The notes under the pieces are model-generated. The model saw only the letters and a list, made by a program, of their open reading frames with translations. It did not search any database and was not told where the DNA came from. From Paludibacter sp. (GTDB lineage: Bacteria > Bacteroidota > Bacteroidia > Bacteroidales > Paludibacteraceae), in assembly GCA_019163375.1 (NCBI GenBank), contig JAFLKK010000013.1:23224-87223 (forward strand): a stretch of DNA of 64,000 nucleotides, written 5' to 3'. Below are positions 27,602-36,793 of the stretch, piece after piece. The number at the start of each line of letters is the position of its first letter. Within the stretch, counting starts at the first letter, position 1. The position numbers were made by a program, and so were the translations under genes.

Positions 27602-30577
27602 TTAATTTTTCTCGTAAATTTCCGCTTCCACAATTCGGAGTTGCCCTTTCGTATTCTTATTTTTGGGGTCTTTAAATCCGTCCAGTTCTTTATTACCGTT
27701 CACCTCAATCATATTTTGAAATGCATCCTTTTCTTTTCCGGCACCAGTAAGACGAATTGTCAGGGTTTTTCCTTTGGTTGGAGTTACCGGAATCGTTACA
27801 TAACCCAGGCTCTGAGCAGTTTCACCTTTCCATACAATCTTTTTATCCACCAAAATCTCCATTTGATAACTCAATGAACGCCATCCGGTAAGTTTCAGAC
27901 ATACTTCTGACACCAATGACTTTTGAGCTAACTGATAGGTAATCCAACCTGTAGAAATTTTACCGTCATTGGTCCATTCGCTCAATTCGTTGTCATCGTA
28001 GCTCATCGCCACTTTATCTGAATTTGCTCCGGCTATGGCCGAAACAATGTCCACAGCTTTACGACTCACTTTGAATGATGGAGTTGCAGGAGTCTCACCA
28101 CGCGAAAGGTTTGAAGGAAGACCTTCGGATGGAAGAATGGTACTTAGTCCGTTTTCAGCTTTAAACGCTACCGTTTCGAAAGTAAGAACTGCACTTTTTA
28201 ATCCTTCTGAAGCAGCGGAAACTGTTACTTTCCCGGCTTGAGTAGTTGTACGAATCAATGCACGGTTAACGCCACATTCAGCAGGTAAAGTCGTCGACAT
28301 AACATAATTATCCTTGCCTTGCCCAATACCTCCACGCCATTCGGCAGGTCCCGAAAGATCGAAATTCACCATCGGGTGTACATTCGCACAGCGTTGTCCT
28401 TTAGCATCAACAGCTTCTACCTGTACCAACACCATATCAGCTCCATCCGCTTTTACCGCAGTCGGGCGATTGATGAATGTCAGTTTCAATGCGGTAGGTG
28501 CACCGACAGTAACTTTCAAATCATTACTTTGTTCTTTCCCTTTTCCATCTGAACTTACCGCTTTCAATTCACCGGCTTCGTACTTCACATTTTTGAAAGT
28601 ATGAAGGAAATTATAGCTTTTCTCACCAACACCTATTGACTTACCGTTGAGGAAAAGTTCCACTTTATCCGACGGAGAAACTACCATCACATCCTTCACT
28701 GTACCCGGAGCGTAATTCCAATGTCCAATAATATAGGTATGATATTTTTCAACATCAACCCATCCATCCCACATCACTTGATGGGCATAATATGCATCCT
28801 TGGCGATACGCATGGCATCCACCTCTCCGCTCCGGCGATAATTTTCCTCACCGCGGCAGTGTGTATTGGTATCCGAAAAGACAATATTCAATCCACCACT
28901 ACTTACACGTTTTCCTGTTCCCGGACGACAAATAAAATAGTCATTCCAGCGGATAATATCTTCTTTTGCAAACGAGTCCTGATTTCTGTTATAATCACTC
29001 GCATCGGCATTTTTATAAAGTGGACCTGCACCATTTTTATGAAAAGGAGCTGTAAATTCATCCCAGTATTTGCGTAAAGCTTCATCGCGGCAATATTCCG
29101 TAGCAATAAGTGGTTTACCAGCGCTATGATTTATATACAACATTTCTCCACCATATTCAGCTATTTTACTGTCGAGCATTTCGCGCGAACCGATTGCGCG
29201 TCCACCATGTGGATCGTATTTGTCGCAGATAACTTTCATCTCAACCATATGTTCTTCGCTGATTGATTCATTACCGCATTCAAGTAAAATCACACTCGGA
29301 TTATTTCGGGTATAAATAATAGCGTCTCGCATTAGTTCTGTACGCTGTTCCCAACGGCGACCTTTCACATCGGATTCAGCATCACCGGCAGGAAACATTT
29401 GCAGTAGCCCAACGCGGTCACACGACTCAACATCCTGCTTCCACGGCGTAACATGCATCCAACGAACCATATTTCCATTGCTTTCCACCATCAATCGGTT
29501 GCTGTAATCGCTTAACCAGGCAGGAACCGACATACCTACACCCGGCCATTCGTTACTGGTGCGTTGTGCATAGCCTTTCATTTGAATTATTCTGTCGTTA
29601 AGACTAACCATTCCATTCTTGAATTCGGTTTTGCGGAATCCGGTACGCGTTTTCACCACGTCCACTACTTTGCCATCTATTTTTAAACTTGTATACACGT
29701 CGTACAAATATCCGTAGCCCCAACTCCAAAAGTGTATATCTTTCATATTGGAAGACGCAGATACTATTGCAGTTGCATTCGGTTGAACAACAACTTCACT
29801 TCCCGTAAAACGAGCTGTTTCTTTTCCATCCAAGTCGGCAACAACAACTTCAAACTCTACTTTTTGAGGATTTGAACTTTCATTTTTAATCTCCGACTCA
29901 GCATTTATAGTTGCCTCTTTCTTTTTGATGTCAAAGTCTGTAGCATAGATATAAGTTCCCGTTGTTTTCAAATTGGAATAAAGCGGCAAGGTTTGGTATA
30001 CAGGGCTTGTCACATGTAGGAATACATTCTTTGGAATACCTCCATAATTAGCGTTGAAGTTTTTATTATTCCACTGGAAGGGACTTTTACTGGCTTTTTC
30101 GTGATACGTCCAGCTGTTATCCACCCGAACGGCTATCACGTTATCAGCATCGTAATTGATGGCTGAAGAAATATCAAAACCAAAAGCCATAACGCCATTT
30201 TCGTGCATACCTATAAATTTTCCGTTTACATACACTTCGGCAGCAAAACGAACTCCTTCAAATTCGAGAAATGCTTTTTTCCCTTTATCAGAACCGGCAA
30301 AACGAAAATGTTTTCTGTACCAAACCACCGTATCGGTTAGTTGCTCAATATGCACCCGAAAAGCTTCATCCTCGTTAAATGCGTGAGGAAGTGTTATTGA
30401 CTTCCACGAAGCATCGTCGAAATTGGCATCCTTTGCATTTGAAATATCCCCCACTTTTAATTTCCAATCGGAATTAACAGTATAAATCACACGGGGATTG
30501 GCCGGAGCACTGTACTGCTGAGCACCAACACAAGTCAGCGTAAACAAAAAAGAAATGATTAGATAAAATCGGTTCAT
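27602..30577 (-). CDS. GH2-family glycosidase, probable beta-galactosidase
   Basis: A 991-residue exported enzyme. After the signal peptide come the GH2 sugar-binding jelly roll (to about 190), an Ig-like domain, and the TIM barrel (about 300-590) with the acid/base Glu in LLECGNESISEEH and a likely nucleophile Glu in LIATEYCRDE. Then follow a DUF4982-like domain (KVELFLNGKSIG), Ig-like domains and a C-terminal discoidin-like beta domain (WRSLSYQMEI). In this context it would remove galactose or a similar side-chain sugar from rhamnogalacturonan I. Substrate is inferred. Confidence 0.85.
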   Translation of the reverse strand: MNRFYLIISFLFTLTCVGAQQYSAPANPRVIYTVNSDWKLKVGDISNAKDANFDDASWKSITLPHAFNEDEAFRVHIEQLTDTVVWYRKHFRFAGSDKGKKAFLEFEGVRFAAEVYVNGKFIGMHENGVMAFGFDISSAINYDADNVIAVRVDNSWTYHEKASKSPFQWNNKNFNANYGGIPKNVFLHVTSPVYQTLPLYSNLKTTGTYIYATDFDIKKKEATINAESEIKNESSNPQKVEFEVVVADLDGKETARFTGSEVVVQPNATAIVSASSNMKDIHFWSWGYGYLYDVYTSLKIDGKVVDVVKTRTGFRKTEFKNGMVSLNDRIIQMKGYAQRTSNEWPGVGMSVPAWLSDYSNRLMVESNGNMVRWMHVTPWKQDVESCDRVGLLQMFPAGDAESDVKGRRWEQRTELMRDAIIYTRNNPSVILLECGNESISEEHMVEMKVICDKYDPHGGRAIGSREMLDSKIAEYGGEMLYINHSAGKPLIATEYCRDEALRKYWDEFTAPFHKNGAGPLYKNADASDYNRNQDSFAKEDIIRWNDYFICRPGTGKRVSSGGLNIVFSDTNTHCRGEENYRRSGEVDAMRIAKDAYYAHQVMWDGWVDVEKYHTYIIGHWNYAPGTVKDVMVVSPSDKVELFLNGKSIGVGEKSYNFLHTFKNVKYEAGELKAVSSDGKGKEQSNDLKVTVGAPTALKLTFINRPTAVKADGADMVLVQVEAVDAKGQRCANVHPMVNFDLSGPAEWRGGIGQGKDNYVMSTTLPAECGVNRALIRTTTQAGKVTVSAASEGLKSAVLTFETVAFKAENGLSTILPSEGLPSNLSRGETPATPSFKVSRKAVDIVSAIAGANSDKVAMSYDDNELSEWTNDGKISTGWITYQLAQKSLVSEVCLKLTGWRSLSYQMEILVDKKIVWKGETAQSLGYVTIPVTPTKGKTLTIRLTGAGKEKDAFQNMIEVNGNKELDGFKDPKNKNTKGQLRIVEAEIYEKN

Positions 30578-30646
30578 TATTCTATAGTATATGCGTTATA
30601 ATTATTGTAAAAATATTTGGACTAGATTCTGTAACTCCATACGAAG

Positions 30647-31996
30647 TTACTTTTTCAAATACTTCTTCGGAACGGGAATGACACAGATATTCATTGAATG
30701 ATTATCTTCCGAAAGCATGGCCGATTGAATTTCTATCTTCGTGCCATCAGGACTAAACGTTGGGTGCGGGTGATCGGCTGCTGTGGCTTTGTGACCCGTT
30801 GAGAGCAGCACCATTTCGTGCGTACGTCTGTCGATTAGATAGATATTGCGGGCAAAGTCATCGCCCACCACAAAGTGCTTGTCGGCAGAACCGTTCACGT
30901 GCCAAAAGCCGCTCCCACTTGGTGTTTGTCCGGCAATGGTCATTTCGCGTGTATTGATATTTACAATTCCCAGTCCTGACGGTTTTTCTCGGGTTCCCGA
31001 ATCACCCCAACCGGCATCTTGTCCTGGATTGACTCCATTGACATCAGTTCCTTTTACAACGGTAGTATCTGATTCTATTTTAATTTTACGATGTCCCATA
31101 ATGGCGATAGCCACTTCATCGGGGCTGATGACCGCTTCGTGCGTAATCCATTCGTACGAGGCTTCGGGGTAAAGCGGACGTAAACCCGAACCATCGGAAT
31201 TCACTATCCAGGTACGTTGAGGAGACTTTCCACCGGTTTCCCAACAGAAGATAATTTGTCCGGGTACCCAGGGATTGGTTTGAATGTGCCCCACCTGAAA
31301 CGGAACAGAAACGACATATTTCAGCTCACCTGTTTTCACATTCATACCTGCTATTCCTGCGGGTCCTGCTCCCATTTTCCGCGGGCCAAAACTAGGTTCA
31401 ATTTTCACATCCGCGGCCAGGTGCTTTTGCGCTTCAGCTTTCCCAACCCGAAACCAAACCCATTCCTCGCCACCGTCCAATGCCATATCCCCACCCGCTT
31501 CAAGTTCGGGTGGTGTGATGCCACAAACGCGTTGATAGGTAGTTGCCGGCTTCAAAGTTCCGGCTTTACTGTCAGCAAACAATTTAGCAAGATCTACTTC
31601 AATAATTGAAAGAGAACTATTTATCGAATCAGTTCCCTGTTTACGCATAAAGTAAAGCTTCATGGATTTGCGGGCTACATTGAGCATTCCGCTATAACCG
31701 CCTTCGCTTACCTGAACCAGGTCACCGGTTTTTTCATTCACAGCCATAGCTTCGCCTTTTACTCTTCCCGAACGAAAGATCAGCCATTTACCATCGGATG
31801 TCCATTGATTGTGAGTTTGGTAAATCTTCGAATCCCCAGCAGGCGTACTTGTCAGGAAGATCAATTTATTTCCGGTTACGGGATCTTTTATTTCTTTTCG
31901 CTCAGACGGAAAACGTTTACCTATTTGTGCTTGTAACCCTTGAGTAAACATAAAAGAGACCGCTATCAGAAAGGCAATTACCTGTGTTTTTTTCAT
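30647..31996 (-). CDS. PL22-like oligogalacturonate lyase (beta-propeller)
   Basis: A 449-residue protein with a signal peptide (MKKTQVIAFLIAVSFMFTQGLQA). Propeller blades contain WTSDGKWLIFRS, ISPDEVAIAIMG and FSPDGTKIEIQS. The histidines in GHIQTNPW, YEWITHEA and DHPHPTFSPDG are arranged like the manganese ligands of oligogalacturonate lyases (PL22), which break short galacturonides into keto sugars. Family members are usually cytoplasmic or periplasmic. A general TolB-like propeller without lyase activity is the main alternative. Confidence 0.7.
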   Translation of the reverse strand: MKKTQVIAFLIAVSFMFTQGLQAQIGKRFPSERKEIKDPVTGNKLIFLTSTPAGDSKIYQTHNQWTSDGKWLIFRSGRVKGEAMAVNEKTGDLVQVSEGGYSGMLNVARKSMKLYFMRKQGTDSINSSLSIIEVDLAKLFADSKAGTLKPATTYQRVCGITPPELEAGGDMALDGGEEWVWFRVGKAEAQKHLAADVKIEPSFGPRKMGAGPAGIAGMNVKTGELKYVVSVPFQVGHIQTNPWVPGQIIFCWETGGKSPQRTWIVNSDGSGLRPLYPEASYEWITHEAVISPDEVAIAIMGHRKIKIESDTTVVKGTDVNGVNPGQDAGWGDSGTREKPSGLGIVNINTREMTIAGQTPSGSGFWHVNGSADKHFVVGDDFARNIYLIDRRTHEMVLLSTGHKATAADHPHPTFSPDGTKIEIQSAMLSEDNHSMNICVIPVPKKYLKK

Positions 31997-32010
31997 GAGT
32001 ATTTGTATGT

Positions 32011-33384
32011 TTATTTATTTTCATTGAAATTAATCACATTCTCATGAATATGCCTCTGGTCGTCCCGAATAGTATCCGCCACTACATTTTTCAGAAAGAT
32101 ATTTTCAACCGGCAACTCTTTTTGACCCAGAATTTTGGATTCTAATTTCACATTTGCAGCCTTTATATTTTCGAGATAAATATTTTTTATCGGCGTCAGT
32201 TTGCGAACATAAGTTGGCACCAAATCTTTCCATTGATAAAGCACATCGGTTTCTATGCCCAAAATACCCAAGTCCATTTTCCCTGCCTTGATATTCTTTA
32301 TGTAGATATTGTTCACATAGCCACCCATGCGTTCATTTGTTTTGATAAATACTATGTGAAACATTTTAGCTCCATTGTTCACAACACAATCGTGAACATA
32401 CACATTTTCGATACCGCCCGACAGTTCACTTCCAACTGCAATAAGTTGGTGCCCGTTCTTTACCGTACAATTACGAATAACAAGATTCTTAGTAGGTACC
32501 TGAATGCGCCATCCTTCCTGATTACGACCCGATTTAATGGCAATCGCATCGTCGCCCTGATTGAATAGACAATCCTCCACCAGAATATTCTGACTCATTT
32601 CAGGATCAAAACCATCGTTGTTATGACCATGTGCATACACATTTAATTTGCGTAACAGAATATTTTTCGACAGGTACATGTGAATCGTCCAAAAAGGACT
32701 ATTGACGATAGAGAAACCTTCGAGACGAATGTTTTCACATCGATTGAACTGAATCAGATGTGGACGCAGATGGGCTGTGTCATTCACCATCAAACGTTCC
32801 CCTGTTGGTACATTCTGATACGACATATAATACAGGCGTTTCAGGCTTTCCATGTGTGGACGAGGTCTTGCACCCCAAATTTTCCACAAATCCATTTTGG
32901 CTTTGATGGTTCCTTCGCCGGTGATAGCAATGTTCTGACATTTCCAAGCATAAATGAGCGGTGAATAATTCATACATTCCATACCTTCCCAACTTGTATT
33001 CACAGCCGGCAGATAGTCATTCGGATCATCGTCGAAAAGTAAAACAGCTCCTTTACTCAGGTGGAGATTGACATTACTTTTCAAATGAACTTTACCGGTG
33101 AGCCATTCGCCTGTAGGAATCACAACTATCCCTCCTCCAACACTATTGGCTTTGGCAATAGCTTTGGCAATGGCTTGCGTGGTTTTTTGTTTATTGCCAG
33201 GCACAGCTCCAAAATGGGTTATCGGAAATGTCTGACATTTTTTGAAATCGGGCACACTGATATCAGGCATCTCAAATGGAGCTTTGACTTTTATTTTGGT
33301 CAGTGCAACTGAACTTTCATTTTTCTTAAATGAACTCAATAGCAATATAAAAACGAATAAGCCGGGAATAATAATCTTCTTCAT
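32011..33384 (-). CDS. GH28-family hydrolase, first copy
   Basis: A 457-residue secreted beta-helix enzyme (signal peptide MKKIIIPGLFVFILLLSS). The GH28 active-site residues are visible: Asp in HNNDGFDPE, the Asp pair in NQGDDAIAIKSGRN, the His of KNGHQLIAVGSE and a basic residue in VFIKTNERMGG. GH28 enzymes hydrolyse galacturonic acid linkages in pectin; Bacteroidota forms include exo-polygalacturonases and rhamnogalacturonan galacturonohydrolases. It is separated from the CE12 gene by 3 bases, so translation is probably coupled. Confidence 0.88.
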   Translation of the reverse strand: MKKIIIPGLFVFILLLSSFKKNESSVALTKIKVKAPFEMPDISVPDFKKCQTFPITHFGAVPGNKQKTTQAIAKAIAKANSVGGGIVVIPTGEWLTGKVHLKSNVNLHLSKGAVLLFDDDPNDYLPAVNTSWEGMECMNYSPLIYAWKCQNIAITGEGTIKAKMDLWKIWGARPRPHMESLKRLYYMSYQNVPTGERLMVNDTAHLRPHLIQFNRCENIRLEGFSIVNSPFWTIHMYLSKNILLRKLNVYAHGHNNDGFDPEMSQNILVEDCLFNQGDDAIAIKSGRNQEGWRIQVPTKNLVIRNCTVKNGHQLIAVGSELSGGIENVYVHDCVVNNGAKMFHIVFIKTNERMGGYVNNIYIKNIKAGKMDLGILGIETDVLYQWKDLVPTYVRKLTPIKNIYLENIKAANVKLESKILGQKELPVENIFLKNVVADTIRDDQRHIHENVINFNENK

Positions 33385-33387
33385 ATT

Positions 33388-34131
33388 CTATTTCAAAAGC
33401 CCTTTTAAAGCTAGTTTTTGCTTTTTTACTTCTTTTACAAATAATCCTGCTACTTGTAACGCTCCGCTACGATTCAAATGAGTAGAATCCTGCACGCCAT
33501 CCTTTCTGTTGGAATATTCTCCCGGTTTACAGAAGAGGTACAACGATTTCGATTTCTCAGAACCCAGACTTGTAACAAGCATTCTTGTCTTTGCTTCCAT
33601 GTCGACATAAGGTGTTCCGGTTTCAAGTGCTATCTCGCGGGCAGCAGTAATGTACGCTCCGTGGGTATCTTTCAAACCATCCTTTCCATCAAAATGGCGG
33701 CGAACTATAGAAGAGCAAATAATCGGATTCGCACCTTTGGCACGCGACTCGTCGATATATTTTTTCAATAATTGCTTGTAGGTGGTGGAAGGATCGGTAT
33801 GCAATTTCTCTGCAGGCTTTTCGTCGTTGTGCCCAAACTGAATAATCACATAATCGCCGGGCTGAATACTGTCGTAAATGGCCGTCCAGCGACCTTCATC
33901 CAAAAAACTTTTGGAACTACGCCCGTTTAGAGCATGATTATGAACCGTAACATTCGTTTTCACAAACTCGTTCATCACCATTCCCCAACCGGTTTCGGGA
34001 GCTTTATCTGGCTGTTTGTTGGCCATGGTAGAATCACCAATCATCCATACATTCACCTTGTCGGCATTTTTGAATGATAAAATCATCAATGTAGCCAGAC
34101 TAAGAACCACAAGTGTTTTTAAATTTTTCAT
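33388..34131 (-). CDS. CE12-family rhamnogalacturonan acetylesterase, short form
   Basis: A 247-residue SGNH hydrolase with a signal sequence (MKNLKTLVVLSLATLMILS). Block I is MIGDSTMANK with the catalytic Ser, block III is FGHNDEKP and block V is DSTHLNRSGA with the catalytic Asp and His. The family removes acetyl groups from galacturonic acid in rhamnogalacturonan. It is packed between two GH28 genes with gaps of 3 and 1 bases, which points to one transcript and combined action. Confidence 0.88.
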   Translation of the reverse strand: MKNLKTLVVLSLATLMILSFKNADKVNVWMIGDSTMANKQPDKAPETGWGMVMNEFVKTNVTVHNHALNGRSSKSFLDEGRWTAIYDSIQPGDYVIIQFGHNDEKPAEKLHTDPSTTYKQLLKKYIDESRAKGANPIICSSIVRRHFDGKDGLKDTHGAYITAAREIALETGTPYVDMEAKTRMLVTSLGSEKSKSLYLFCKPGEYSNRKDGVQDSTHLNRSGALQVAGLFVKEVKKQKLALKGLLK

Positions 34132-34132
34132 T

Positions 34133-35386
34133 TTACTTTTTTAAAACAACGGGGCTACCATTTACTATTACGTTCTCAATTTTCACTCCCGTATATTTGC
34201 ATTTTAATCCAGCCTCCTTGGCTGTAGCTTTTATATTTTTCAACTGGATATTTGAAACTTTATCCAAAGGATTTCCTGCAATTTCACCAAAGGTATTACA
34301 TTGTACATTGATATTTGACATTGAAATATTCCGAATGATACCATAAGGTTTCTCTTTGCTACCTTCCATTGTGAAAAATTGAGTCCAGGGCTTTACATCG
34401 ATAATAGTTCCACATTTTCCGGTTATATTCTCAACAGTTATGTTTTCGAAAATTTGGTAGGTGTCGGGCCTCATTTTGAGTCTCAATATAGGCGTATTGC
34501 TATCAATAGTACAGTTTCGCACCGTGATATTGCGGGCATGAATGCTCTCGCTTCCCAGTGTCAACAATCCGTGCGATTCCCCAAATGCACAATCTTCGAC
34601 CAACACATCTTCCACAATTCCATTATCGGAAAGTTTATGGGCATATGGTCCTTTCCCTCCTTTGATACACACTCCATCGTCATTCACCGAAATATAGCAT
34701 TTACGAATGGTTACCCGCTTACAAACATCGATATCCACACCATCGGTACTAGGCGCTTTCACCGGTCTGAAAGGCGAGCGAATATCACAATTTTCGATGA
34801 GCACATCATTACATTGATACAAGTGAGTGGTCCAAAATCCTGAATTATGCAATTTAACCCCCGAAATAGTCACGTTATTACATCCCCAAATAAAAAGTAG
34901 TCGTGGACGATGCACTTCGAGATTGGTAGCAGATTTTCCTTTTAGTTTCATCGAATCACGATACGCCCAGAAGTATTTCCAGTATTTCAATCCATTGCCA
35001 TCTATTTTTCCCGGACCGGATATAGCGAAACTATCTACATGATATGCATTGACCAAAGCTGCATAATAATGAATACTTTTCCCTTCCATACGCGAAGGAA
35101 TCAATGGATAATCGGCAATATTATCGGAACCCTTCAGAACGGCACCTTCCGTCAAACGAAGTTTGGTATTCGGTTTAAAAAAGAGGGCTCCCGAAAGGAA
35201 AACACCTTTCGGAATCACTATCGTTCCACCTCCATCGGTCGACGCTTTGTCAATAATCGATTGAATAGTCCGCGTATTCATTCGGGTACTATCCACATTC
35301 ACTCCATAATCAGTAATCACATAGTCAGCCGATTGAGCCGACAAAAAAAACACTAACACACACCATCCTAAAAATATTCTTTTCAT
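34133..35386 (-). CDS. GH28-family hydrolase, second copy
   Basis: A 417-residue secreted beta-helix enzyme (MKRIFLGWCVLVFFLSAQSA signal peptide). Active-site motifs are PSTDGVDIDVC, SVNDDGVCIKGG and GESHGLLTLGSES, a good fit to GH28. It differs clearly from the copies at 32011 and 43423, so it is not a recent duplicate and probably acts on another linkage of rhamnogalacturonan. One base separates it from the CE12 gene downstream. Confidence 0.9.
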   Translation of the reverse strand: MKRIFLGWCVLVFFLSAQSADYVITDYGVNVDSTRMNTRTIQSIIDKASTDGGGTIVIPKGVFLSGALFFKPNTKLRLTEGAVLKGSDNIADYPLIPSRMEGKSIHYYAALVNAYHVDSFAISGPGKIDGNGLKYWKYFWAYRDSMKLKGKSATNLEVHRPRLLFIWGCNNVTISGVKLHNSGFWTTHLYQCNDVLIENCDIRSPFRPVKAPSTDGVDIDVCKRVTIRKCYISVNDDGVCIKGGKGPYAHKLSDNGIVEDVLVEDCAFGESHGLLTLGSESIHARNITVRNCTIDSNTPILRLKMRPDTYQIFENITVENITGKCGTIIDVKPWTQFFTMEGSKEKPYGIIRNISMSNINVQCNTFGEIAGNPLDKVSNIQLKNIKATAKEAGLKCKYTGVKIENVIVNGSPVVLKK

Positions 35387-35470
35387 ACACCTTGGTTCTT
35401 ATAGTATCATTTTCGGTTTCAAAAATGACCTTAACTTTAAAATTTATCTTTTCTTCTTTTCGTTTTGAAT

Positions 35471-36790
35471 TTAATTGCCATCCGGCTTAATGAGATTTAC
35501 CGATGGACTTTCGTACCAATGGAAATCGGTTAGCGCATCAGGATGAGCGGGATCGAAAACAGTAACCGGATCAATCAAGAATCGGGTCAGATCAAGTTTA
35601 CTCTGAATAATCGCCGAAACGATACAACGCGATAACTCGTAAGCGCCGTATGGATTAAAATGTGTATCATCGACAAGGGCTTTGTCCTGCCCAGGATAAG
35701 TATTGGCAGGATAATGCACAAAGGCTTTCTTGGAATTCTCGGACCCCATGGCTTCATAAAACACCTTACTCATTGCATTCAAATCAATTAGCGGCACCAT
35801 TTCTTCGGCAGCCGTCTGACGCATGGCATCAGGGTAGTTTTCGAGCGTGTTGATAATTTTTCCGTTCTCGTCAAAACGACGACGGTTCATTGATGTTACC
35901 AAAACTGGTTTACCTCCTTTTTTCCGGGCCTCGGCAATATACGATTTCAATTCATCTTTGTAGGTTGTAAAAGCATCCAGATGATTTCCACCCGGTTTTT
36001 GATCGTTGTGCGTAAATTCAATAAACAAATAATCACCGGCTTTCATCTGGCTCAACAGTTTCTGCAATCGTTTCTCGCGTTTGAAAGCCAACAGCGTTTC
36101 ACCCGATTCGGCATAATTGGCGACTACCACATTGGGCTTCAAAAAACGGGGAAACATTTGTCCCCACGAAGCCCAGGGCTCATATTCCTGATCAGTAACG
36201 GTAGAATTTCCTGCCAGAAAGATGGTTGGTAATTCATCCGCTCTCTTTATCTCAATAGCCGAAACGCAGGGATGCTCGCCATTAAACTCAAGGGTAAGTT
36301 TATTGTCGAAATTAAGGTATTTCAATTCGCGTTCTTTCAATTTCACCTGTTCGGTATCATTAATTCGGGGTGTGCGAACATCAACAATAATAGTTTTCTT
36401 CACGCTTTCGCCTTTCACGGTTTTGATTTCTTCGAGCATCAGTCGGCGCGATTCGGCTTTCAAAGTGGTGGAAGTCGCTTCAGGTGATCCTCCCAGCGTT
36501 AGCTCAATTTGATAGTGTCCTTCAGGAAGTTGTACCTCAAAATAAAAAGGTTTGTTGCTACTTACAAAATGAGACTTCACAGCACTAATCTCATTTGCCT
36601 CTATTTTACCCGAAGGGATTAATCCATATCCCTTTTCTGCAGAATATAGCGTTGATGGTTCAACTTTTATCCAGCCTTTTTGAGCTTTTCCGGTTCCAAA
36701 ATCGAAACGAAAGAGAGATTTTTTTTCTTTAGCCTGACTGGTTGTCAAGGACAAAACGACGGTTATGGCGATGAATATGAATTGTTTCAT
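35471..36790 (-). CDS. SGNH/CE12-like esterase with N-terminal beta domain
   Basis: A 439-residue secreted protein. The signal peptide is followed by a beta domain of about 170 residues (FRFDFGTGKAQKGWIKV) with a carbohydrate-binding appearance. The esterase domain has the nucleophile Ser in LAGNSTVTDQ, FIEFTHNDQKP as block III and DDTHFNPYGAYEL as block V. It probably removes acetyl groups from rhamnogalacturonan, like the shorter CE12 proteins in the cluster, but the extra domain may give another specificity. It follows the PL11 gene by 3 bases. Confidence 0.85.
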   Translation of the reverse strand: MKQFIFIAITVVLSLTTSQAKEKKSLFRFDFGTGKAQKGWIKVEPSTLYSAEKGYGLIPSGKIEANEISAVKSHFVSSNKPFYFEVQLPEGHYQIELTLGGSPEATSTTLKAESRRLMLEEIKTVKGESVKKTIIVDVRTPRINDTEQVKLKERELKYLNFDNKLTLEFNGEHPCVSAIEIKRADELPTIFLAGNSTVTDQEYEPWASWGQMFPRFLKPNVVVANYAESGETLLAFKREKRLQKLLSQMKAGDYLFIEFTHNDQKPGGNHLDAFTTYKDELKSYIAEARKKGGKPVLVTSMNRRRFDENGKIINTLENYPDAMRQTAAEEMVPLIDLNAMSKVFYEAMGSENSKKAFVHYPANTYPGQDKALVDDTHFNPYGAYELSRCIVSAIIQSKLDLTRFLIDPVTVFDPAHPDALTDFHWYESPSVNLIKPDGN

Positions 36791-36793
36791 TTA

